The position numbers and the translations under genes were made by a program. Shown here one piece after another: positions 1-11,639 of a stretch of DNA of 64,000 nucleotides. The DNA is from Edaphochlamys debaryana. Lineage: Eukaryota > Chlorophyta > Chlorophyceae > Chlamydomonadales. Position 1 is the stretch's first letter, and each line of letters begins with the position of its first letter. The DNA lies in the NCBI GenBank assembly GCA_016858145.1, contig JAEHOE010000094.1, positions 186,001 to 250,000 on the forward strand. Direction: 5' to 3'. Under the pieces are notes generated by a model. That model worked only from the letters and a program-made list of their open reading frames with translations. It ran no database searches and was not told the origin of the DNA.

Positions 1-206
1 TGAGGATTCACCCTGCTCCTCCTCTCCCGCTCTCCCCTCTACCCCACGCTCCCTCCTTCTCAGCCCCACCCACCCACCTCAATCTTATTGATGTCTCCCC
101 CTGGTCCCGCTTTCGCCCCCCAGCTTCCCTTCCTGGTCCCCCACCCCACCCCGATCTCACCCTGATCTCTCCCTCTTGCCAACCCCCCTCTTGCCCCCCC
201 CCCCAG
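1..206 (+). other. intronic C-rich sequence upstream of first visible SOUL exon
   Basis: Pyrimidine-rich sequence ending in a C-tract and CAG acceptor at 204-206. I see no coding exon here; it most likely belongs to an intron of the SOUL gene whose 5' part is outside the window. Confidence 0.5.
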
Positions 207-3200
207 CTTCCTTCACCTCCACCGTGCTGTCCCTGGACGATCAGTGCCTGGAGCGGTCCGCGGTCATCGGGTTCCACGTGAGTATTGCATTAGTAACATC
301 AGCATGGGGGAAGGAGGGGAGAGAGGGGGTATCGGTACGTACAGAAAAGGGTATGCGAATTGGGATTGAGGGGTATGGGCGCGTGCGTGGCAGTTCTCGC
401 CACCACTACCGCCCCCTGCAAGCCCCTCGACGTATGCCATCTCTGCCCCTGGCCCGTCACACTCCGACCCACATCGCCCCTGCACCTCCACCCCCACCCC
501 CCGTTTCCCCTCCCTCCCCCCAGCGCCTGCTCAAGTACAATCTGGGGGACAACGAGGACAGCAAGAAGGTGGGGGGGGAGGGAGATCTGAGATTGGTGTG
601 CGGGGCGTACTCTGTCCTGGGCACACTGCACGCCATGCTATGCATCTAACACTCTCTCCAGATCCTACACCCAATCCCCCCCTGGTACCCCTGATCCCGT
701 TGATCTCGCCCCCAAGTCAGCCCTCATGCGTCCTCCCCCTGCCCCCCTTCCCTCTACGTGCACCCCCTCCCCCCCCAGCTCCCTATGACCGCCCCCGTGC
801 TGTACGGCATCGACATCGACCGGAAGACGAGCAGTCGCCGTGAGCTGGTGTTCCGGGAGCGCTTCAGCGTCTCGTTCTTCGTGCCCTTCCGCTACCAGGT
901 ACGGCAAGGGGGGAGGGTTTGGCGAGGGAGAGGGGGGAATGAGGCGGGGAGGGGGGAGGAGGGGGGAGCCAGGGGGGGGGCATAGGCGGACTACTCTGCC
1001 TACCTGCCACTGCTCCCATTCATCCACGGGTCGCTTGCGCCCCAAGCAACAAACATGACGGCCGCGGCCGTGTAGCACCGCATGGTTCGCCCTGGCATGA
1101 AGTGCATGCGGTGCATGAAGCGTATGCGGTGCATGAAGCGCATGCGGTGCATGAAGTGCTTGCGTATGCGGTGCATGAAGTGCTTGCGGTGCATGAAGCG
1201 TATGTGGTGCATGAAGTGTATGCGGTGCATGAGGGGGGACCGAGGCAGGCGCTGGGCTCGTCAGCGTCGGCTTGATTGGTGGAGTCCTGCCTGCAAGCGA
1301 CTCAACTAGCGGCGGCGACACACGGGGAACCGGCTCTGCGTGGCGCCGCCGCTAGTTGAGTCGCTTGGGGCGCGACTGCGCCGAAGACGAGCGAGCCCAG
1401 CACCTACCTTTGCCAGAGTCAGCCGTGGATCGAAGTAGTTGCTGAGTCTTGAGTCCTGCACGGCCGCCGTGACGGCGCGGCGTCCCAATAATCCAACCGT
1501 TCCTCGGAAAGGGTCGGCCGATTCAGGAGCTCCCGCCCCCAGTTCAAAAGGCGGTGGAATTGTTCGGTTGGAAATGGGAAGGGTGTACACCTGCAGAAGT
1601 AGGCAGGGACGGATCCTACCTCGGGAAAACAGGGAAGGGCGGTAGCTAGGGAGGGCAGGCGGCGCTCCAAGCAAAGTGTCGGCGGGGGACATCCAACGTC
1701 CACTACGCTCGTCGCAGCTGCATGATCTCTGCGCCTGCAAGGAGGAGTGCGAGCGGCGGCGGCACGCGGGGCGCTCGGCTGTGCGTGCCGCCGCCGCTCG
1801 CACTCTTTCTTGCACGCGCTGAGAGCACGCAGCTGCAACGAGCGTAGTGGACATTGCATGTGCCAGATCCATATGTCGATGTCAGCGGCACGCATGCGGG
1901 ACACTCAGGATCTGATCAGGATCTGATCAGGATCTGATCAGGATCTTATCAAGATCTGATCAGGCGCGGTGTTCGTCCGCGAGGGAGCAGAGGGGGGAGT
2001 GAGAGACATCACGTTTGGGGCATGCATTGGTATGGTGTCAACCACCTACCTACTTTGCTACTAACTACCAACAACCGACAAGCATGGCGTCTCCCCCTCC
2101 ACCCCCCCCCTCTCCCTCCCGCAGGACTCTCCCCCCAAGCCCTCTAGTCGTGAGGTGTTCCTAGTCGACGTGGACGTGAGTGGGAAGGGGGGTCAGGGAA
2201 GGGAGGGGGAAAACGGGGGGGGGGTAATGTGTGTTAAAGCGGGACATTGTGGGGGGGGCGGCTTGCGGGATGCAGGGGGCAAGGGGGGGCGAAGGGGTGT
2301 GTGCGCATGAGTGTGTGGGCGAGGAATGATCCCCTTCCGTCCCCTCCCTCCTCCCCTCTCCCCCTGCCCTCCCCCCCCCCCCCTGACAGGAGGTGGACGT
2401 GTACTCCCGGGCCTTTGACGGCTACGCCACGGAGGGTCGCATCCGCCGAGTGGCCACCGACCTGCTGCGGGACCTGCACGATGACGGCCGGTGGGTCTGC
2501 GTTCGGGGTCTGTGGCTATCCGATAGCGGAGTCGAGTCGTTGTAACCGATATTATTGCGGCGGTCGTGGGGGGTTTCAAGCGTAGTTAACATGGATCGGG
2601 TAAGGCGGGAGGGCTTCTGCTTCTGCTTCTGGCTTCTGACTTGCCCAAGCAACCTGGGAACTCTGGAGGGGGCCCGGCACACTGGTAACTCTGGAGGGGG
2701 CCCGGCACAGCGGGCGCGGTTCAACACTGCAAACCCGTCCGTCCGTCCACCCGCTCTGCTGAGCCTTACCCCTGAAACCTCCGCCCGGCCCGGGCGCTCC
2801 GTACGACAGGCGCGTGGACTGCCGTACCGTGTATGTGGCGCAGTACAGCCCGCCCTTCCAGGTGAGAGCCCATGTGCGGCGGGGTCAGCAGGTCCCTCCG
2901 GTTGGGACCGGTTGTGGCACGCTCGCGCCGCCGTTATGTGTGCAGGGATGCATGTCGCGCATCACAGCCGTGTTATGAGACATGATCTTGCCGCCTTGTT
3001 TCCCCACTCCCGTCCCGCTTCCCTCCTCTCCCTCCCCACCCCTTCCCTCTGTTCCGCCACAACGAGGTTTTCCTGGCTCTCACACCGTGTCATCCATTCC
3101 ACAACCCGTGTCAAAAGACACGGTCTTGACCCCTTATTTCCCCACTCCCCGCCCCAGCACCCCCTCTTTCCTCCCCCCCCCACCAGCCCGTCTTCCGCTA

Positions 3201-3543
3201 CAACGAGGTCTGGTTCCTGCGCCGCCGCAAGGGCCGCAAGGAGGCGGGGGCCGACACCGACGCCACCGATGCGGGTGCGTGGGGGTGTGGTGTTTGGGCA
3301 GGAGCCGGGAGATATGGGACGGGCTGTAACTGGGTACTTGGGGTGCAAACTAGGGTGGGCAGCATTCCCCTCCGTGCTTCCTAACGTTTCCATCCTAACT
3401 GTGTTCCTTCTCGCCGAACCCTTCCAGGTCGCGGCAAGGACGATGCCGGCGAGGAGGAGGAGGAGGAGGCCGCTGAGGAGTGCGCCAAGTGGCTGGCGCA
3501 GGGGGCGCAGGAGGGAGGGGAGGAGGTTGTTCTGCCCGCCTAA
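207..3543 (+). CDS. SOUL-family heme-binding protein, 5' partial
   Basis: Predicted soluble tetrapyrrole-binding protein of the SOUL/HBP family; family members bind heme or porphyrin, and some algal ones sit in the eyespot or chloroplast. Exons read by splice signal and frame: 207-277, 524-568, 779-898, 2125-2175, 2390-2490, 2810-2861, 3187-3274, 3428-3543, all GT-AG with compatible phases, giving at least 213 residues. Family landmarks in order are GDNEDSKK, LPMTAPVLYGI, FSVSFFVPFRYQ, DSPPKPSSREVFL, the FDGYATEGRIRRVA block and YNEVWFLRRRKG. The frame enters exon 207 mid-codon, so the start and first exon(s) lie before the window. After the domain comes an acidic Glu/Ala-rich tail ending EEVVLPA. 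Two hairpins and two tandem arrays lie in the 899-2124 intron. Localisation is not shown by the sequence. Family call strong, exact ligand unknown. Confidence 0.85.
1095..1232. repeat. 18-bp tandem repeat in SOUL intron
   Basis: Seven to eight imperfect copies of an 18-base unit of the form GCATGAAGCGTATGCGGT, with CTTGC and TATGC variants. It lies inside the 899-2124 intron. All forward frames read Met/Cys/Arg/Lys periodic peptides, which are products of the repeat rather than protein. Confidence 0.85.
1250..1402. repeat. long inverted repeat (hairpin A), MITE or small-RNA precursor candidate
   Basis: Perfect 23-bp inverted arms at 1295-1317 and 1344-1366 around a 26-nt loop. The pairing continues imperfectly outward to GCTGGGCTCG near 1251 and CGAGCCCAGC near 1392, so about 153 nt can fold into one hairpin. 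It lies in the 899-2124 intron. Size and plan match hairpin B 300 bases downstream. Confidence 0.75.
1698..1852. repeat. long inverted repeat (hairpin B), MITE or small-RNA precursor candidate
   Basis: Outer arms 1698-1721 and 1829-1852 (GTCCACTACGCTCGT pairs with ACGAGCGTAGTGGAC, one bulge). Inner perfect 22-bp arms 1746-1767 and 1783-1804 flank a 15-nt loop, and the stretch between is partly paired. The whole 155 nt forms a near-continuous hairpin in the same intron as hairpin A. Confidence 0.8.
1905..1964. repeat. 11-bp tandem repeat (AGGATCTGATC)n
   Basis: About five copies of an 11-base unit AGGATCTGATC, one with T for G. It is rich in GATC and immediately follows hairpin B in the SOUL intron. 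Confidence 0.85.
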
Positions 3544-4508
3544 GAGCTGCAGCCAGCTATGGAGGATTCAGTAAAGGAAGGCAAGAGTGAGGTGCCCCCA
3601 GCAACTGAGGAGGGAGGGGTGGATGTTGCCTGACTAACGCCTCTGCCTAGCTGAGGAGGATCCTGAAGGAAGGGGTAAAGGTTGTGAAGAAGACGATCAG
3701 CACGCCTGTTGTCACCAGATGCCGGTTACAGCTGAGTCAGCACCTCCAGCTGCGTTGCCCTCGGTGTTGCGGAGGTATGATTGATGCAAGTTGACACCAT
3801 GCACGGTTGTAGTTGACATGCCGTTGAGCAGACAGCCGAGTGTAACAAACACCGACCCAGGACACTTTGCGGCCTGATCGACCGTGCCCTGTGGTGGTCT
3901 GACCGGCACCTCGCCATCGACGTCACGACGACGTCCCTCCACCACCCTGGCTTGGGCCTGCCTGGGCCTACCTGGGCCTGCCTCCGACGGAATAATCTCT
4001 TCACGACGTCACCCACGCACAGATCCAGTAGCTACCGCCAGAGGCAGTCGATACCGCACGCCAGCCCTTGAACCCGACAGCAATAAAACGAGCCGTAGCC
4101 GAATGCCGTACGCGACCTCAGGTGCACCGTCCAGCCCTGATGTACGACCCGCAGTACAGTCCCTCGCAGCTTCAGTCCCCTGCACCGCAGTCAAATCTGT
4201 AACTGCAAAACCTGGTTCCCCCTCCAGGCATCCACCGTGCGTCCAACCCACTTCACCCCACCCTCTACCATTGTGACTATTGTGACCATTGCAATCCTGC
4301 GCACACCCCCCCCCCCCAGCCCCTCAACCGGCCCAAACGCCCCGCAGCTCCCGCTCCTGATCCGCCCCTCCCCGACCGCATTTATCCTTGCACCCCCTTG
4401 CCCCCCCCCCCCCCCCCCACCGCAATTCCAGCCCCTCAACCGGCCAGAACGCCCGATAGTGCCCTGACACCCCCCCCCTTCCCCCCCCTCACTCCCGCCC
4501 CTGCCCCC
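3544..4508. other. convergent 3' UTR/intergenic region
   Basis: Between two converging genes. It holds the SOUL 3' UTR and the C-rich 3' flank of the minus-strand membrane gene. No further coding exon is supported; a second TGTAA occurs near 4199. Confidence 0.5.
3841..3845 (+). terminator. TGTAA poly(A) signal of the SOUL gene
   Basis: TGTAA, the usual volvocine polyadenylation signal, 298 bases after the TAA stop at 3541-3543. This is a normal 3' UTR length for the group. Confidence 0.55.
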
Positions 4509-7500
4509 TCAGAAGTCCGACTCCCCGCTGTCCAGCCCCGGGATCCTCGGAGTGCTGTCGTACATGCTGGGTACGACAGATCTCACGCCGCGGCCCTGCT
4601 GCCCCCGCGCCGGCGCCCGCCGCGGCATCTCCCCCACGCCCCGCTCCGCCGTGGTTGGGCCCACCGCCGCCCCCCCTCCCTGGACCATGCCGGCGGGGAG
4701 GCTCGAGACGCGCTCGTCCACCTCCGCCATCTGAGGGGGGGGAGACAGTTGGGGTTGGGGGGTGGAGGGGTGAACGTGGGGGTTAGGAGAGGAGCCAACC
4801 GTGCCGGCCGGGAGGCTGGACACGCGCTGGTCAAACCCCTTGGCCCACCCCTGTAGGCCTGTGCTCGGATCCTTCCCCTGTCCGGTTCCTTCCCCCTGCT
4901 GTGGCCCCACCCACCCACCCACCCACCCACCCAGCCACACCCCCCAGCCCACATGCATCGCCCTCCTTCCACACTTGTGCCCCCATCCCCCTCCGTTACA
5001 GTCCACACCTCCCGTCCCATCCTTGCCCCCCCCCCCCCCCACACACACACACCTGCATCTCCGGTGCCCGGGAGTAGTAGGCGCTGGTGCGGGCGTCGTA
5101 CTCGCCCTCCAGCTGCGGGGGTGGGGTGGGGTGGGGAGGCGGGGGGGGAAGGGATGAGGTGAGGGGCGGGGGTTGAAGGGAGAATGGTGGAGGGGGGATG
5201 GCATGGGGTACTCCGCCTCTAAATGCTGGGGGGGTGGGGGGGTGGGTCACCCGTAGGAACGGGGCACGTCAGGGGGGCACGGGCTGAGCAGGCTTCCGTC
5301 TCCCCCCCTTCCCCCCTTCCTCTCATGTCTGCCCACCCCCTGGCCCCCTAGGGCCCGACCTGTCTCAAGATTAGGATCTTGCTAGGGGTCCCACGGCCTG
5401 GGGGTCCTACCCCCCCTCACCTTCCGCCCCTCCCCTAAAGGCCCCTTCCTCCCTATGTCTGCCACCCCCCCCTCATGCGACCCCCTCCCCTACGCCCCTC
5501 CTTACCTGTCGCTGGATGATGAACTTGCTGCGGTTGTCCACCGCCTGCGGGTCGTAGGGGGTGCGGCTCTGCGCGGCCGCCGCCTGCAGCTGCTGCTGGG
5601 CGGACCAGGTGCGGGGCTCATACCTGGGTGGGGGGGGGAGGGGGGGCGAGGTTGTGTGCGAGGTGGGGATGAACTGGGTCCAATTGGCAACCCCTGGGCT
5701 AAGGGCGCCAACAACCCGCCAACGCAGGCACGCGCACCCCTGGCGCTGACCCCAAGCTTGCTGTACAGCCCGTACAGCCGTACGACCCACTTGTAGAAGA
5801 CGCTGTACAGCCCGAAGTACAGGAAGGCCGTGATGCCGAGCAGTACACCCATGAAGCGGCGGCTGGGGGGTGGGTAGGGATGGGATGCCGTGGGACAGAA
5901 ATTGTAAGGAGTAGGGGATGGAGTGGGCGGTGGCAGGGATGTCAGTGTGCAATCGGGGGGCAGGGGTGAGAGGGTTGGATACCCGGGTGTGGCTGTACCC
6001 TCGGGCAGAGTGCGGTGACAGCGCAAGTGCAGCTCTGCCTAACCTTTCCCGTAGGCCCTGCCGACGCGTCCCCAACCACGCACGCCTTCCCCGTTCCCTT
6101 ACCTCACTTGGGCCCCCGCCACGCACCTACCTCTGGCAGTTACGCACGTTTCCCCCTCCCTCCCCCCCCGTGCCTCCCCTGCTTGCCCACCTCTCGTGCA
6201 GTCCGTTGTCCACCACCCACTTGGCGATCACACACAGCACTGCCGGGAGGTGGGGTGGGGTGGGGTGGGGTGGGGTGGGGTGGGGTGGGGTGGGGTGGGG
6301 GGGTGCACGGAGGTAGGTGCAAGGGAGTGGGTGGGGTTGGGCGAGCCAAGCTGTGACGGCACACCCCCTCACGTGCGTCCCCGGTGTGAGTGTTGGGTGG
6401 GGTGGGGCAGCGCTGCTCCGTGGTCCTAACCCTGACCGCTCTTCGCTTGCGCTCTCCAGGATTCGCTTTGGCTTCGCCCCTCCCCCTCGCTCATTTTCCC
6501 GCTCCGGTTCTTGAGCCCCCCCGCCCTTCCACCCGCAACATCCCGTCTAAACCCCCCGCTGCCCCCAGCCGCCCTGCGCCCCCCCTTGCCCCCAGCACGC
6601 AGGACCACGCAGGCCCACACAGGCCCACGGGCAGCAGCCCCACCTGCGCCTCCCCACCCGCCCCCCGCTACAGCCTCCTGTTTCAACCCCCGCAACCCCT
6701 CCCCCGCGCTACCCCCCACCCCCGCGCCCCGCTCACAGAGGCCCACGGGGAGCAACCCGAACTGCGCGTACTGGCCTGGGGGGGGGAAGGGAGGGGGGGG
6801 AGGGGTACTGATGGGCATGGGAGGGAAGCGACCCCACACACTCTTGCTGTGGACCTCATGGCATGCCCCACCTTCGCCCCAACCTCGCTCATCGCTCCGT
6901 TCGCCCCCTCCCCGTCCGCCTGACCCTTTCGCCCCCCTCCCACGTGCACGTACCCGCTGCCGTACGCACGCAGCCACGTGGCGCTGACGAGGCGATCCAG
7001 CCAACCGTCATGATCTTGAGCGCGCCCGCCAGCATGAACGTGGCGCCCGCCCCGGGGATGCGGCGGGTCAGGGAGATCTGGCGGGCGGTTGATGCAAGGG
7101 CAAGGGCGTGGGGGGCATGGGACGAGAGCCTGAACCCTTCGCCCTGCCCGCCCAGACTGCGATGCACTCCTGGCCCCAGCATGTCTCATCTATGCGCAGT
7201 TGCCCCTAACCACACAGGTGAACCTGCCTTCAACCCCCTCCCTTCCCTCTCGCGCCGGCCTCTCGACTTCCGCCCCCTCCCTCTTCATTTCCGCCCCCTA
7301 CCAGCCTGCCCCCGTGCTATTCGCCCTCCTGACCATAGCGATCCCTTCCCAGGGCCCCCGCACCTGCTGTGGCCCCACACCAGCACCTCCCCTCGCCGCC
7401 CCTCTCCATTATCCACACTCGCCCCGCCCGGCCACCCCCTTCCCCCCGGCCCCCCCGCACCTCCTGTGGCCCCTGCGGCTCCGGCATCTGTGGGGGCCCA

Positions 7501-7562
7501 TCGCCCGCTGACGCCCGCACCTGGAAAGCAAAGACAAGCGTCACCTCATGTCCCCATCCCAT
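4509..7562 (-). CDS. unrecognised small multi-pass membrane protein
   Basis: Not recognised. Minus-strand exons that keep one frame: 7562-7461, 7077-6954, 6775-6737, 6239-6191, 5862-5751, 5616-5506, 5112-5053, 4850-4800, 4730-4509, about 289 residues. Hydrophobic stretches are ATFMLAGALKIMTVGWIA, then FGLLPVGLLLCVIAKWVV, then MGVLLGITAFLYFGLYSV, followed by the basic/aromatic FYKWVVRLYGLY. The C-terminal third is hydrophilic and acidic, ending LDSGESDF. The peptide RVSSLPAG is encoded twice, in the last two exons. The acceptor at 5617 (TATGAG) is the only one I found that keeps frame with the preceding donor; a better-looking acceptor at 5624 would need a different donor. The ATG at 7562 is the simplest start, but a donor-like GTGAGT just upstream means a further 5' exon is possible. 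Confidence 0.55.
6249..6302 (+). repeat. (GGGGT)n array in intron
   Basis: About ten uninterrupted copies of GGGGT on the plus strand, inside the intron between the 6775-6737 and 6239-6191 exons of the minus-strand membrane gene. The transcript strand is C-rich; the plus strand could form G-quadruplex. Confidence 0.9.
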
Positions 7563-10500
7563 GGGCAGCACTCACACAGACAAGTCCGCGCTTGAGTGCC
7601 AGTGCCAGAAGCCTCCACTTGTCGGGGTTCTATTGTCCTTTGATCAGGAAAAGACCGAGCCTCTCGGGCGGATGAAGCAGCTGGGTGGATCAAGTCTCTG
7701 GCTCCCAGACTCGCAGGTCGGCTCGCGCGCTTCCGCCCGCCGCCCGCCCCTGGCAGCCCCGCCCCCGCCCCGCTTCGAAGGCCCACTGTGCCCCTCCCCT
7801 CCCCTCCTCCCCGACCCGCTTTGATGACCCGTTGCGCTCCGCCTGTGGGCCCCGCCCCCACCCCGCCCCCCCCTGAACATGTACGGTGTGTTCATCCCTG
7901 TCTCCGTGCTTCCGTTCAGTACAGTACGTGTGCTCTATCGTAGGTCCCTTGCGAATACGGACTAGACTCCGCACCGCCGTCACGGGCTTCCTAGGAACCC
8001 GTACCGCCCTTTGTGTGCTCTGGTATGGTCCCTGTAGCTCCCTTTGGGCGCTCTTATACTGGCTGGGACGACGCCCTTGGTGTGTGCCCCGCTGGCTGAG
8101 CGCAATGCGTGAAGGCTCCGCGCCGCCCGCGTCAAGGCTTCCGCAGCCACGCAGATACGACCACGGCCACGGCCACGACATGAAGCCGATCCGCCTTCTA
8201 GAAGCTGGTGTAGGAAGAGGTTGCCTGCTGCACACCAGGCGTCGGGGCTCACCAGCAGGGGGGCGCGGAGGGGCCGGAGGAACTGCGGGGTCCGCCGGGG
8301 GAGGCACGGCCGTGCGCCCACGCGTGCCCCGGCGGCCGGCAGCCGCATCGCTGCCCCGCAGGACATGTCGGTTGCGAGAGCAAGTTTACAGCTAGGTCGG
8401 TGGCAAAGCGATAGGCGCGAGCTCAAGGAAGAGGATGGGTCGGCGATGTCAATTGGGGGCGACGTCAGCAAGTTTCGGATGTGCTGGCGAATCGCTAGTG
8501 AGTCAGATTCTTGCTATAGCGGTTTCGGTAAAGCAGCGGGCACCCGTGGCGATGAATCCCGACTTGACCTTCATTCCGCTGAAGGCCCAGCCCATGTTCC
8601 CCCGCAGCATTACCTACATGCATACCTCTATATAACGTGCGAAAGACATAACCACCTGCGGGACATACAACGTGCAACACGGCCCAGCATTCGCGCCGCC
8701 TCAACAGCTCCAAGCGGGACGCAGTAGCTTCGACAGTCAGAGCAACCGCAAGACGCAGGGCTTCTTGCGACCGTCCCAGGGTGAGGCACGGTTTGCCTTC
8801 CCGGGGGACCCCGCGGAACATGACCGGGTCAACGCCATCCGCCTTTGCGGACCTTTCCGCAATCGACCGTTTTCGGTACGGGATCTCTGGAGCGGGCGGG
8901 CCCTGGTGGGTGCACGGGGGTAAGCGGGGCGCGTAGGTAGGTGGGCAGCGGAGGCTGGCCCCGGTCGGGCCAAGCCCAAGCCAGGCCGGGTGCTTCGCCC
9001 CTACTTTACGGCCCCCATCCGTGACTTCACCTTTGCGTGCTGGTGGACACGCCCTGGCTGCACGTGCTAGACCCAAAGACCGTCTGCAGCTGCGGCCCCA
9101 GCTTCCCATGCAACCCATGACGTCTGCCCGTCCATGGCCTGCGCCCTCCCCACCCAACGCTGCAATCGCCGCGGCAGTTCCTGGAGCACCCCCTGGGGCA
9201 CCCCCGGGAGAGGTTCCAGGATGGCGGAACACCCTGTGGATGGACATTCGAGCCCGCGCCCCTCCCCATCCACAGCTGCCCAGGTGCCCGTGGGGGTGGA
9301 CGGGCGCGGGGCAGCAGGCTGGCGCCCTCCCCTTGCACGGCTTGCGCCCTCCCCACCCAACGCTGGAGGTCCCTGGAGCACCCCCTCGGGGTGCGGCGCA
9401 GTCCCGAGGGACCACCTCCGAGGCAGCAGAGGGGCGGCCTTCCCGGGCGACCGGGCACCGATACGTGGGCTCCTCGGGGCGTGGCCAGACGTGCTTGCAA
9501 ACCACGGCCAGGCCCCCGCCCATGTCCGTGCACGCATCAGCGCAAGGAGCGCCGCTAAGTATGGGCTTGTACGGCACCCGGGGGTGCGGCGGCGCAAGCG
9601 GCGGCGCAACCAAGGGGCGCTTGCACGGCATCCAGCAGGATCCAGCCCCTGCTAGTGAGAGGCACCACCACAAGCGCCCGGGCGTGGCCAGGTGTGCGCC
9701 GTGTTGACATGCACACGTCAGTGCAAGGCCTAGTCAGAGCCAGCTACGCGCTGGCACGGCAGCCAGAGACGCGAGACCACCCTTGCTCCATGAAACTTGG
9801 CGTTTCTGAACGCCGCTTTGAGTGAACGGATCGGGGGCGTGGGGCGGAGGGCGGGATGCTCCATGCGGGTGGGTGCAGGGGCAGAGCTGTGGGTCACCCG
9901 GCGTCCGACTCAACGGACCTCGGCACAGCTGCTTCGTAAGGTTCGTCCCTCAAGCGCGGTTATAACTTTTAGTTGCCTGGGTGCCACGTGGGCAAGGTGG
10001 TGGCGGCCGCCATGCTAGATGGCACGGGCGGGGCGGGTCGAAGCAGAGGGCGGGTTGCCACAGCGCCTTAACATATACCCAAGAGTGACCTCCCGTCTTT
10101 CCTCTCATCCAGCTCCCTGCACAGAGCAGGCCCAACGCGGCTCGCACGGGCAGGTGCCTCGGCCCCTCTGCACGTGAGAAACCACTCCGGTTCCAGTCGC
10201 AAAACCATGGCCCCAAGAGCCCAACATTTAACATGTCGTGGGTCCAACAAGATTCCGGTCAGGGAGAGAGACGAGCTCCTAGCAAATCTTCGCTATCTGA
10301 ACACTTGGCAACGCAAACCTGCCGCTCGCAGCAGCACATGGCATGTACGGTCTACGGTGTATGTACGGTGTACAATTTCCGGCGAGGCGCTGCTCGGGGT
10401 TCACGCCTGGCGGAGGCTACAGATCTGCCGCTATCCTGCACGCACCCTTATGCCAGCAACACATGAAGACGAAGAATAAGAATGCGACGTCCGGTCCTGA

Positions 10501-10704
10501 ATCCGCCCAGCGCCCTGCCCTGCTGATTAACCACAATACCAACGCCACCCTTGCTATGGGGGTAACCCCCTGCTTCCCTGCTTCCCGCCATACGGTCCGG
10601 AACACTCCTGAAATGCATGCCCAGATCTCGCTCTGTACACCTCTCTGTCCTCTCGGCTTCCAGTTTCAGGAGCGCTAGCTCGCCAACCCCAAGGACGAGG
10701 CTGG
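7563..10704. other. repeat-bearing intergenic region, no supported gene
   Basis: About 3.1 kb. The 7563-7900 part is the 5' flank of the minus-strand membrane gene. Imperfect direct repeats with a period near 200 bases occur at 9137-9210 and 9341-9410 (shared core GCGCCCTCCCCACCCAACG), and a weaker pair near 9520 and 9705. A TATA-like CTCTATATAACG lies near 8627. A long minus-strand open frame (about 8495-9673) runs through the repeats and shows no recognisable domain. I see nothing else that supports a gene. Confidence 0.5.
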
Positions 10705-11639
10705 CTACTTACCCGCCACCGGCACGGGCTGATACTGCGCTGGCGGCTGCGAGTAGGCGGCAGGGGGAGCCGTGCAGTAGGCGGGGGACGGTGCAGGGAA
10801 GTAGGCCGGAGCGGCGTAGTAGGTGGGTTGAGGGGCGTAGGCATAGGGCTGCTGAGGACCCGCGTAGAAGACAGGTGGCGCCTGGGCCTGGGCCTGGGGC
10901 CACCGGTTGGGCTCCCACTTAAGGCTGACGCTCACAAAGCCGTGCTGCTTGCGGCTCTTCTTGGAGAGCACCGGCACGCTGACGCGGTCGTTCCCGGCCT
11001 CGCGCGCCTTGGCTAGGGTGAAGCTGGCGGTGCCGATTACGTCATCCCTGCTGACGTCCTCGTCCTGTCAGGGGGAGGCGGGGAGGGGAGAGGCGGAAGT
11101 ATGAGTAGCAGAAGCGGCCTAGCCTCCCAACACGATCCCAACACGATCCCGCATACCCACCCTCCCGCCCCACAGCCGTGCCAAGGTCCGCGCGCTGCTT
11201 TAACTGAGATTCTCACCTTGATCTCAAGCTCGATAGAGTTATCGTTGATGCAGTTGAACTGGAATGTCTCGTTCCAAACGGGGTTCTTGCCACCATCCAC
11301 GGCTGTCTTCGTGCGGAGGGATTGACCCCCGCACTTGACGATGCAGTAGGGGTCTTGCCTGGGGGGTTGAGAGGTAAAGGCCGAGCTATGAAAGGGCTGG
11401 GGAAAAGCGCGCACAGGAGTGCAACATGCGCACTCGTGCGCGAGACGGAGCTGAGGGGAGGCGAGGGGAGAGCGAGGCACTCGAGGGCGAGTGCCGGCTG
11501 CTGACGGCCGCGCGCATACCCGCAGCCCGAGCTGAAACCATAAGCGCAAGGCTCCGACTCACTTGCCAAACCAGTCCCCATCCTTCAGGTTCTGGGCGAA
11601 CTCGATGGTAACGTGCATGATGCCGGCGTCCAGGGCCAT
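10705..11639 (-). CDS. single C2-domain protein with Pro/Tyr/Gln tail (C2 copy 1)
   Basis: Probable calcium-dependent phospholipid-binding protein resembling plant SRC2/elicitor-responsive single-C2 proteins. Exons 11639-11563 (77 bp), 11358-11217 (142 bp), 11064-10705; 192 residues. The C2 domain fills residues 1 to about 125: loop 1 LKDGDWFGKQDPYC, the NPVWNETFQF block and loop 3 DEDVSRDDVIGTASF carry the expected acidic calcium ligands. A conserved KKSRKQHGFVSVSLKWEP strand closes the domain. The tail is low-complexity (QAQAQAPP, YAYAPQPTYYAAP). There is no signal peptide or membrane segment. The start is the ATG shared in context by seven copies. The stop sits in GGGTAAGTAG, which also looks like a splice donor, so a further 3' exon cannot be excluded. 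Its closest relatives here are the copies at 41-42 kb and 46-47 kb. Confidence 0.85.

Noticed and set aside
1082..1309. Small Met/Cys/Arg protein in the SOUL intron
   Set aside because: Arises from the 18-bp tandem repeat in every frame.
6600..6640. Extra exon of the membrane gene encoding GLLPVGLCGPAW
   Set aside because: Splicing 6737 directly to 6239 keeps the frame and gives a continuous membrane segment; the extra stretch would break it.
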